From RGIG6374 sp045600965 (GTDB taxonomy: Bacteria; Bacteroidota; Bacteroidia; Bacteroidales; UBA932): 64,000 bases of DNA. The translations under genes and the position numbers were made by a program. Location: positions 28,999 to 92,998 of the forward strand of contig JAZRYW010000033.1 in NCBI GenBank assembly GCA_045600965.1, read 5' to 3'. This document shows, piece by piece, positions 1 to 6,396 of the stretch (position 1 is the stretch's first letter; each line of letters starts with the position of its first letter). Below the pieces are notes generated by a model. That model saw nothing but the letters and a program-made list of their open reading frames with translations, did not search any database and had not been told where the DNA came from.

Positions 1-554
1 CCGCCGTTCTCAGTTTCCGGGAGGAAGGGATCCGAACTGATGCTGTTCTCCGACCCGTATCCGCAGGTGTATGAATCGCCCACGAACTCAATCAGGCGCT
101 CCTTGATGGGCTGCGCTTTCAGAAGAGGGCCTTCGGTGATGAAACTGTGGATGGTCACTGTCCCCTGCTCTCCTTCGGTACGCTTGCTGATGACTGCGCA
201 GTGCTCGCCTTCCGGCAGGTCCGATGCCAGGACGACGGTGGTGTCGCCGGCTATGGTGAACACCATATCGGCACAGGCCGAAGGCTCACGGTCAATCCAG
301 AGGTTGAACCAGTCCTTATGTGTGTCGGAAGCCTTCACGGCAAGCGTGCGGCCCGAGAATGCCACCCTCACGGTGCTGTTGCTCCAGTCGAAGGAGACGC
401 TGCCGTCGGATGAGACCTCGGTGCGGGCTATGTAGGTGATTTTCGAATCGTTGGCAGGTGTGTGACATACCTTGTCAGCCTTGCGGGCGGCCTGTGTCCC
501 GAGCGGGAGGACGGCCAGCAGGGCGGCGGGAAGTATCATACGATATATCTTCAT
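1..554 (-). CDS. CE2-type carbohydrate esterase (SGNH hydrolase), N-terminal part only
   Basis: The gene starts at the ATG at 554 and runs off the left edge of the window. The visible 184 residues begin with a signal peptide (MKIYRMILPAALLAVLPLGT, then cleavage near QAA), so the product is exported. A beta-rich N-terminal domain of about 135 residues follows, and then the SGNH block I sequence IEFVGDSYTCGYGSE with its nucleophilic Ser. A jelly-roll domain in front of an SGNH domain is the layout of carbohydrate esterase family 2, which deacetylates plant polysaccharides such as xylan. The rest of the catalytic domain, with the Asp/His, lies outside the window, so activity cannot be judged. 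A Bacteroidetes -7 box lies 46 nt upstream. Confidence 0.8.
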   Translation of the reverse strand, partial: MKIYRMILPAALLAVLPLGTQAARKADKVCHTPANDSKITYIARTEVSSDGSVSFDWSNSTVRVAFSGRTLAVKASDTHKDWFNLWIDREPSACADMVFTIAGDTTVVLASDLPEGEHCAVISKRTEGEQGTVTIHSFITEGPLLKAQPIKERLIEFVGDSYTCGYGSENSISSDPFLPETENG

Positions 555-599
555 CGGGGATGGTTGAGAAATTGTTGATATCAAAAAAAAGTTCGTATG

Positions 600-607
600 C
601 AAAGATA
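600..607 (-). promoter_or_regulatory. -7 promoter element for the CE2-type esterase
   Basis: Read on the minus strand the bases are TATCTTTG, an exact match to the Bacteroidetes -7 consensus TAnnTTTG. No clear -33 TTTG is seen 19-21 nt upstream, so this is a partial match. It lies 46 nt before the ATG at 554. Confidence 0.5.
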
Positions 608-648
608 CGGAAAATAGGAGTATCTTCGCCCAGATTTTGATTTCACCG

Positions 649-2124
649 ATGAAAATAGGATTTGACAACGAAAAGTACCTCAGGATACAGTCCGAACACA
701 TCAAGGAACGCATAGCCAAATTCGGCAACAAACTGTATATGGAGCTCGGAGGCAAGCTCTTCGTCGACCATCACGCCAGCCGTGTGCTGCCCGGGTTCTT
801 CCCTGACAGCAAGCTCACTATGCTGGAGCAGTTGAAGGACTGCGCCGAAATAGTGATTGTCATCAGCGCCGTCGACATAGAGAGGAACAAGATACGCAAC
901 GACCTCGGCATCACCTATGACGTCGATGTCCTGCGTCTCAGGGACGAGTTCATGAACCGCGGGTTCACCGTAAGTTCCGTCGTCATCACCCACTTCAACG
1001 GCCAGGCCAGCGCAGACCAGTACCGCAAGCGTCTGGAGAGGATGAATATCAAGGCATACTACCACTATACCATCGAAGGCTACCCTTCCAACGTGGCTCT
1101 GATAGACTCCGATGAAGGATTCGGCAAGAACGAGTTCGTCAAGACGACCCAGCCGCTGGTGATTGTCACGGCTCCCGGTCCCGGCAGCGGAAAGATGGCC
1201 GTCTGCCTGAGCCAGCTCTATCACGAGCACAAGCACGGAGTGAAGGCCGGATATGCCAAGTTCGAGACCTTCCCCGTGTGGAACCTTCCCCTGAAGCACC
1301 CCGTCAATCTGGCGTACGAGTCTGCGACGGCAGACCTCAACGACGTCAATATGATCGACCCCTTCCATTTCGACGCATACGAGGCCATTGCCACGAGTTA
1401 CAACCGTGACGTCGAGGCCTTCCCGGTTCTCAACACCCTTTTCGAGGCCATCTACGGTGAAAGCCCCTACAAATCACCCACCGATATGGGTGTCAATATG
1501 ATAGGGTACTGTATGAGCGACGAGGACGTATGCTGCAATGCCGCGCGCGACGAAATAGTGCGCCGCTACTACACCGCCCTCTGCAAGCTTGCCGAAGGCA
1601 ACTGCAATGATCAGGAAGTCAACAAGATATCCCTCCTTATGCAGAAGGCGAAAATAGACACCTCCTACCGCAAGTCGACGGTTGTGGCGCATCGGCGTCT
1701 GGAGGAGACCGGCGTAGCGTCTTCATCGATGGAACTGGAGGACGGGACCCTCATAGCTGCCAACACCAGCCCTCTGCTCGGCCCGAGCGCCGCCCTGATA
1801 ATCAATGCCATCAAGCATCTTGCAGGACTTGACCACAGCATCAAGCTCATCCCTCAGGATATGATAGAGCCTATCCAGAAGATGAAGGTGAGCTACCTTC
1901 ACGGGCACAATCCCCGCCTGCACACCGACGAGGTTCTCGTCGCCCTGGCAATGCTCAGCAAACAGGACGAGAACTGCCGCAAGGCCATCGCCTGCCTGCC
2001 CCAGCTCAAAGGCTGTCAGGTGCATTCGACTGTAATGCTCAGCGAGGTGGACCGCAAGATATTCAAGAAGCTCGGAGTCGAACTGACCTGCGACCCCGTC
2101 AAGAAAGTATCAAAGAATTCATAG
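649..2124 (+). CDS. DUF1846 domain-containing protein
   Basis: A 491-residue cytosolic protein that matches the DUF1846 family along its whole length: the start MKIGFDNEKYLRIQSEHI, the block DHHASRVLPGFFPDSKL, and TAPGPGSGKMAVCLSQLYHE. Family members are often labelled ATP-dependent Zn protease-like, but no biochemical role is established that I know of. An in-frame TTG at 637 would add four residues (MISP); I chose the ATG at 649 because family members begin MKIGFD. The 3' end overlaps the convergent transporter gene by 6 nt, so no terminator fits between them. A near-consensus -7 box (TATCTTCG) lies at 621-628. Confidence 0.85.
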   Translation: MKIGFDNEKYLRIQSEHIKERIAKFGNKLYMELGGKLFVDHHASRVLPGFFPDSKLTMLEQLKDCAEIVIVISAVDIERNKIRNDLGITYDVDVLRLRDEFMNRGFTVSSVVITHFNGQASADQYRKRLERMNIKAYYHYTIEGYPSNVALIDSDEGFGKNEFVKTTQPLVIVTAPGPGSGKMAVCLSQLYHEHKHGVKAGYAKFETFPVWNLPLKHPVNLAYESATADLNDVNMIDPFHFDAYEAIATSYNRDVEAFPVLNTLFEAIYGESPYKSPTDMGVNMIGYCMSDEDVCCNAARDEIVRRYYTALCKLAEGNCNDQEVNKISLLMQKAKIDTSYRKSTVVAHRRLEETGVASSSMELEDGTLIAANTSPLLGPSAALIINAIKHLAGLDHSIKLIPQDMIEPIQKMKVSYLHGHNPRLHTDEVLVALAMLSKQDENCRKAIACLPQLKGCQVHSTVMLSEVDRKIFKKLGVELTCDPVKKVSKNS

Positions 2125-3018
2125 GGAGGCCACCGCAAGGAGGGTGATTCCGACAAGCAGCAGCGCGAGTTCCAACCCCTTCGCGCGGAGGTTGCGTTCC
2201 TTGAAGAGCGCCGCGCCGCAGATGAACGTCACGATCACTGAAGCGCGTCGCAGCATCGAGACTATGGAGAGCATAGCTCCCTCGCAGCTCAGGCAGTAGA
2301 AATACAGGAAATCGGAGAAAGTGATGAGCACCGCCACCAGCAGCACCGTGCGGTCGTAGCGGAACTTCATATATGCCTCCTTCTGCACGGCCTTGACCGC
2401 CAGCAGCGCCGCTCCCATACACAGCATTATGTAGAAATTGCACCAGCCCTGGATGAAGATGGGGCTGAGGTCCTTCACTATATGCTTGTCCCAGAGGGCG
2501 CTCGCCACTCCTGTAACCACGGAGCCTACCATACAGAGTATCCACTTGTTATGGTAGAAGTCTATCCCCTCCTGACGGCTGCTCACGCTGAGCAGGTAAA
2601 GCGCCGTAAGAGAAAGCAAGACACCGCCCCACTGCAGCAGGGAAAGCCTCTCGCCGAAGAGAATGATGGAGAACAATATGACGAACACCGGTCTGGAGGC
2701 CTTCAGCGTGCTGGCTATGGTTATCGGCAGATGCTTGATGCCGAGGTAGCCGAGTATCCACGATGCGGAAACCACCACGGCCTTGATGACCAGCGCCATA
2801 TGGTCACGGAGCGTTCCGTGTGCCGCATGCAGCAGAGTCCCGCTGAACCAGTCGAGGGAGAAGGCGGATGATATCAGGACAGGCAGGAAGAATATGACCG
2901 ATATCACCGACGATGACAGAAGCACCTGGAAGACATCGTTCTTCCTGAGCGCCTGTTTCTTGGCGGCATCATAGAATCCCAGAAGGATAGCCGACATTAT
3001 GGCTGTTATTATCCACAT
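2119..3018 (-). CDS. DMT-superfamily (EamA-type) transporter
   Basis: A 299-residue integral membrane protein with about ten hydrophobic helices arranged as two repeated EamA halves. The second half of the first repeat carries the familiar block LPITIASTLKASRPVFVILF followed by FGERLSLLQWGGVLL; the C-terminal repeat has ALFKERNLRAKGLELALLLV. Drug/metabolite transporters of this type export small metabolites or amino acids; the substrate cannot be read from sequence. The gene overlaps the convergent DUF1846 gene by 6 nt and starts 7 nt after the stop of the pseudouridine synthase, so it is probably the last gene of the PASTA-RluD-DMT transcript. Confidence 0.85.
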   Translation of the reverse strand: MWIITAIMSAILLGFYDAAKKQALRKNDVFQVLLSSSVISVIFFLPVLISSAFSLDWFSGTLLHAAHGTLRDHMALVIKAVVVSASWILGYLGIKHLPITIASTLKASRPVFVILFSIILFGERLSLLQWGGVLLSLTALYLLSVSSRQEGIDFYHNKWILCMVGSVVTGVASALWDKHIVKDLSPIFIQGWCNFYIMLCMGAALLAVKAVQKEAYMKFRYDRTVLLVAVLITFSDFLYFYCLSCEGAMLSIVSMLRRASVIVTFICGAALFKERNLRAKGLELALLLVGITLLAVASL

Positions 3019-3025
3019 TGCTGAG

Positions 3026-4072
3026 TCATTTGGTGTAGTTGCGCCATTTTTCTATCAGCGCCTTGAAATCATCGGGCAGCTCGGAGTCGAAGAACACCCT
3101 CTTCCCCGTTGAGGGATGGGTGAAGCCGAGTGTCTTTGCGTGCAGCGCCTGACGTGGCATAATGGAGAAGCAGTTGTCTATGAACTGCTTGTATCTTGCA
3201 TATACGGCCCCCTTGAGTATGCGGTCCCCGCCATATCTGTCATCATTGAAAAGAGGGTGACCGATATGGTTCATATGAACCCTTATCTGATGGGTGCGGC
3301 CCGTCTCGAGTATGCATTCGACCAGCGTCACGTAGCCGAAACGCTCCAGCACGCGGTAGTGCGTCACCGCAGTCTTGCCCTGCTCTCCGTCAGGAAAGAC
3401 CTTGAAACGGAGGCGGTCGTTGGGGTCACGGTCGATGTTGCCTTCTATCGTTCCGCTGTCCTCCTTCACGTTGCCCCACACCATCGCAACGTACTTGCGG
3501 TCTATGGTATGGTCGAAGAACTGCTTCGCAAGGTGGAGCTGCGCGGCGTCGTTCTTGGCCACCACCAGCAGCCCGGAAGTGTCCTTGTCGATGCGGTGGA
3601 CAAGTATGCCCATCCTTTCATCCTCAGCGTCGGCATCCTGCGAGATGCCGAGGTGATACGCCAGAGCGTTGATCAGAGTGCCGGTGAAGTGCCCGAATCC
3701 GGGATGCACGACCATACCTGCGGGCTTGTTTACAAGAAGCAGGTGTTCATCCTCATAGATTATGTCAAGGGGAATGTCCTCCGGACGCACCTCGAATCCC
3801 CTGCGCCGGTAAGGCAGGACTATCGTGATGACGTCGCAGGGCTTGACCTTGTAACTGGCCTTGGCCACCTTGTCGCCCACACGGACATAGCCGGAGTCGA
3901 CGGCCATCTGGATGCGGTGGCGCGAGGTCTGCTCCATATGTTCGGTGATGTACTTGTCGAGACGCACCGGCTTCTGACCTCTGTCGACGTCGAAGCGGAA
4001 ATGCTCGAACATCTCCTGCTGCCTTTCCTCCTCTTCGAGTTCGAGGAGCTCGAATTCGCGGCTATCTTCCAT
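3026..4072 (-). CDS. rluD: RluA/RluD-family 23S rRNA pseudouridine synthase
   Basis: 348 residues. An acidic N-terminal tail of about 30 residues is followed by an S4 RNA-binding domain (roughly 35-95; PVRLDKYITEHM, SGYVRVGDKVA) and the synthase domain. The catalytic block is HRIDKDTSGLLVVAKND, with the Asp that attacks uridine C1'. Upstream of it is LLLVNKPAGMVVHPG, and downstream GRTHQIRVHMNHIGHP, all diagnostic of the RluA family. S4 plus synthase is the RluD/RluC layout; RluD, acting on helix 69 of 23S rRNA, is the likeliest assignment but the exact target is inferred. The start overlaps the end of the PASTA gene by 11 nt, which suggests coupled translation. Confidence 0.9.
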   Translation of the reverse strand: MEDSREFELLELEEEERQQEMFEHFRFDVDRGQKPVRLDKYITEHMEQTSRHRIQMAVDSGYVRVGDKVAKASYKVKPCDVITIVLPYRRRGFEVRPEDIPLDIIYEDEHLLLVNKPAGMVVHPGFGHFTGTLINALAYHLGISQDADAEDERMGILVHRIDKDTSGLLVVAKNDAAQLHLAKQFFDHTIDRKYVAMVWGNVKEDSGTIEGNIDRDPNDRLRFKVFPDGEQGKTAVTHYRVLERFGYVTLVECILETGRTHQIRVHMNHIGHPLFNDDRYGGDRILKGAVYARYKQFIDNCFSIMPRQALHAKTLGFTHPSTGKRVFFDSELPDDFKALIEKWRNYTK

Positions 4073-4877
4073 TTGAGGCGTTGAGGATTTCGGGATCCCT
4101 GGTCAGAAAGATGTTGACGGTGGAGCCCCTGCGGTAGGAAGCCTCCTCGGATGAGGAGGGAACCTGCCTGTAGACCATTGCGTCGAGGGAGTCAGAATAG
4201 GTCACGACCGTCTCGTCGAATATGACCCTTCCGACGTTGAGTGAATTCTCGATGATGGTCGAACGGGCTGTGTTGTATTTGTAACCGATCAAGTGAGGGA
4301 CGTAGGTCTGGTCGTCCTCGAGACTCAGCCCGAGCACAAGGTCTATCACTGACTCGCTGGGGATTTTCCTGCCGGGAGCCACGTCGCGCCCCTTGTACTG
4401 CTGTGCAAGGACGTTGTTCGTGGCCATATCGTTGCGGTAGATGAGCTTGCCCACCGTCAGCCCCCGGGAAGCGATGACGGTCTGCGCCTGACGGAGAGAA
4501 TAGCCGACCAGCGAAGGCATCTCCACCATCCTTGCAACGGTGGCGTTGCGGGTGATGAGGATCCTGCGGTCTTTCTTCACGCGGCTGCCGGCCCTGGGAT
4601 TCTGCGCATAGACGTTGCCCCTGTCCATCCTCGATATGAAAACGGAATCGGTCACGTCGATACGGAGATGGTATGACGATGCGAGGCTCTGAGCCTCCTC
4701 GAGAGACATATTGGTGAAATCAGGGACAGTGATCTCCTTACCGTGGCGGGTGTGGATGTTGAGAAATACGCTTGCCACGGCCATCAGAGCCACGACAATG
4801 GCGACAATAGCAAGCAGGTTCCTGATAAGGGTCTTGATAAAAGGCCTGTCGTTTTCTTTTTCTGTATTTCTGCCCAT
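4062..4877 (-). CDS. Single-pass membrane protein with three PASTA domains
   Basis: A 271-residue protein with a short basic cytoplasmic tail (MGRNTEKENDRPFIKTLI), one membrane helix (about 17-40) and three extracytoplasmic PASTA repeats at roughly 45-110, 115-180 and 185-260. Repeats open with phrases such as VPDFTNMSLEEAQSLA, MPSLVGYSLRQAQTVI and VPHLIGYKYNTARSTI. PASTA domains bind cell-wall fragments in serine/threonine kinases and penicillin-binding proteins; here they stand alone, as is common in Bacteroidetes, and the function is unknown. I chose the ATG at 4877 over the one at 4901 because the latter lies inside the likely -7 box (4901-4908). The 3' end overlaps rluD by 11 nt. Confidence 0.85.
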   Translation of the reverse strand: MGRNTEKENDRPFIKTLIRNLLAIVAIVVALMAVASVFLNIHTRHGKEITVPDFTNMSLEEAQSLASSYHLRIDVTDSVFISRMDRGNVYAQNPRAGSRVKKDRRILITRNATVARMVEMPSLVGYSLRQAQTVIASRGLTVGKLIYRNDMATNNVLAQQYKGRDVAPGRKIPSESVIDLVLGLSLEDDQTYVPHLIGYKYNTARSTIIENSLNVGRVIFDETVVTYSDSLDAMVYRQVPSSSEEASYRRGSTVNIFLTRDPEILNASNGR

Positions 4878-4900
4878 ACCTCGAGGGATTATGCACGCCA

Positions 4901-4908
4901 CAAAGATA
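4901..4908 (-). promoter_or_regulatory. -7 promoter element for the PASTA-rluD-DMT unit
   Basis: Minus-strand TATCTTTG, exact for TAnnTTTG. Upstream lies the T-tract left by the rpmH terminator; a TTTG is present but only 15 nt away, so the -33 contact, if any, would have to be the T-run. It decides the start of the PASTA protein at 4877. Confidence 0.6.
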
Positions 4909-4924
4909 TGAAACTTTATCGAGC

Positions 4925-4965
4925 AAAAAAAGAGAGGATGACCGTGCCGGTCACCCTCTCTTTTT
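4925..4965 (-). terminator. Rho-independent terminator after rpmH
   Basis: A hairpin with arms GAGAGG(A)TGACCG and CGGTCA(C)CCTCTC around a TGC loop, flanked by an A-run on the left and a T-run on the right. On the minus strand it follows the rpmH stop by about 17 nt and ends in seven T residues; the symmetry would also let it work in the other direction. Confidence 0.85.
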
Positions 4966-4982
4966 CTATTGACGCAGGTCTT

Positions 4983-5135
4983 CTAGAAAAGGTCTTCGGA
5001 AGAAACCGTCAGTTTCTTGCGGCCGTGACGACGGCGTGCAGCGAGGACGCGGCGTCCGTTAGGGGTGGACATTCTTTCACGGAATCCGTGTTTGTTGCGT
5101 CTTTTGCGCTGTGAAGGTTGAAATGTGCGTTTCAT
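4983..5135 (-). CDS. rpmH: 50S ribosomal protein bL34
   Basis: A 50-residue, very basic protein: [20 protein letters not shown], then [20 protein letters not shown]. This is the bL34 consensus, with the invariant FQPS start and [18 protein letters not shown] segment, plus a short C-terminal extension ending SSEDLF. bL34 binds 23S rRNA in the large subunit. The first in-frame start, at 5186, lies upstream of the promoter, so the ATG at 5135, which matches the family start, is right. The gene is a single transcription unit: strong promoter at 5174-5204, strong terminator at 4925-4965. There is no dnaA or rnpA beside it. Confidence 0.97.
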   Translation of the reverse strand: MKRTFQPSQRKRRNKHGFRERMSTPNGRRVLAARRRHGRKKLTVSSEDLF

Positions 5136-5173
5136 TGTTATCTGTTTTAATATAATTTCACTACAAGGGGCTG

Positions 5174-5204
5174 CAAAGATAAACAATTAGTTTGAAACCG
5201 CAAA
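5174..5204 (-). promoter_or_regulatory. Promoter of rpmH
   Basis: Minus strand TTTG, 19 nt spacer, TATCTTTG: an exact match to the Bacteroidetes primary-sigma promoter (-33 and -7). The expected start of transcription is near 5167, giving a leader of about 32 nt before the ATG. Confidence 0.85.
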
Positions 5205-5825
5205 TTATCCGGGAATAAAAACTACCTTTTTGTCTTCAAACCATTCCTCATCGAAGACATCTCGTATGTCGGTGACCTCTATCGACGAGGGAAAGCCCTT
5301 GCACTGGCGGCTGCAGCGCGCGGCTTCCTGATACACATCCCCACCCTTGAGGCAGATTGCGCCCCTGGTGTATTTCCCCCTTATCCAGGGATAGAAGTTG
5401 GACAGGTCGGTCACAGCCCTGCTCACCACGTAATCCCACTTGCCCGGAAGGTCCTCCACCCTGGCCTGCACCGCCTCGACATTTGTCAGCCCCAATGCGG
5501 AAACCACCTCGCGCACCACCCTGACCTTCTTGCCTATCGAGTCGCAGAGAGTGAAACGGCAGTCGGGGCGCAGCACGGCAAGCGGTATTCCAGGAAAGCC
5601 GCCTCCCGTGCCCACGTCAAGCACGCTACAGCCCTCTTCGAAGGGGTGGCGGGCCGCTATGGCCAGGCTGTGCAGCACGTGGTGAAGGTAGAAATTGGCC
5701 GTATCCTTGCGGGAAATGACGTTTATGCGCGCGTTCCACTCCTCGTAGATGGCCTTCAAAGCATCCATCCTCTGCTCGAAAAGGCCGTCGCGACCTGAAA
5801 AATATTTCTCAATTATCGGGTCCAT
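5205..5825 (-). CDS. rsmG: 16S rRNA (guanine527-N7)-methyltransferase RsmG
   Basis: 206 residues, the usual length for the family in Bacteroidetes. The SAM-binding motif is CSVLDVGTGGGFPGIPLAVL near residue 67, followed by LCDSIGKKVRVVREV and the conserved VVSRAV motif. RsmG methylates N7 of G527 in the 530 loop of 16S rRNA, where loss of methylation gives low-level streptomycin resistance in other bacteria. It starts one nucleotide before the end of the sigma-factor gene and is the last gene of the long unit that begins with the exporter at 16010; the rpmH promoter begins directly after its stop. Confidence 0.95.
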   Translation of the reverse strand: MDPIIEKYFSGRDGLFEQRMDALKAIYEEWNARINVISRKDTANFYLHHVLHSLAIAARHPFEEGCSVLDVGTGGGFPGIPLAVLRPDCRFTLCDSIGKKVRVVREVVSALGLTNVEAVQARVEDLPGKWDYVVSRAVTDLSNFYPWIRGKYTRGAICLKGGDVYQEAARCSRQCKGFPSSIEVTDIRDVFDEEWFEDKKVVFIPG

Positions 5826-5826
5826 A

Positions 5827-6396
5827 CTATCCTATCAGTGAATCATACAGCAGACTGCGGGCTTTGGATATCCTCGTGCGGACAGTGCCGCTTGGGATAT
5901 CCAGTTCACGGGCTATCTCGTCATACTGGAAATCGCGTATGAAGCGCAGGTAGGCCACCTCGCGGTATTTTTCGGGAAGGAGCTCTATGTTGCGCATTAT
6001 CACGTCCACACTCTGTGACGATATCATATCCTGCTCCGGAGATCCGCCATCCTGCGGAAAGTCCCTTTCCTCACCGAAACTCCCGGTCATCCCCACCGGC
6101 CCGATGCGGTTGGAGCGCATACTGTCCACGGCCCGGTTGTGGGCTATGGAGTAGAGCCAGGTGGAGAAGGTCTTCGACAGGTCGAAACTTCCAATGGCCA
6201 GCAGCGCGCGGTTGAGGCTCTCCTGCACTATGTCCTCCACTTCGCGTTCATCGGCGCCAAGGTTGCGCACATACTGCAAAAGCGGCTCGCGATAGCGCGC
6301 AATGAGCTTTCCGAAAGCCGTGGAATCGCCTCCGATCACCGCCTCTATAACCTTGATGTCATCTGAATCAGTGTGCTTCGAGCCAGTTGCCGCCAT
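5827..6396 (-). CDS. ECF-type RNA polymerase sigma factor
   Basis: 189 residues with two sigma-70 domains: region 2 at about 20-90 (AFGKLIARYREPLLQYVRNL, EVEDIVQESLNRAL, TWLYSIAHNRAVDSMR) and region 4 at about 125-185 (LLPEKYREVAYLRF, then the helix-turn-helix DEIARELDIPSGTVRTRI). Between them is only a short acidic linker, as in ECF sigma factors. It would direct RNA polymerase to a specific promoter set. No anti-sigma gene is beside it, so it may be controlled at the transcriptional level or by an unlinked partner. A TTG at 6411 would add five residues; the ATG at 6396 is preferred. It overlaps the end of polA by 29 nt and abuts rsmG. Confidence 0.92.
   Translation of the reverse strand: MAATGSKHTDSDDIKVIEAVIGGDSTAFGKLIARYREPLLQYVRNLGADEREVEDIVQESLNRALLAIGSFDLSKTFSTWLYSIAHNRAVDSMRSNRIGPVGMTGSFGEERDFPQDGGSPEQDMISSQSVDVIMRNIELLPEKYREVAYLRFIRDFQYDEIARELDIPSGTVRTRISKARSLLYDSLIG

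Noticed and set aside
4900..5830. Chromosomal origin near rpmH and rsmG
   Set aside because: No dnaA, rnpA, gyrB or dnaN is adjacent, and no cluster of DnaA boxes was seen.
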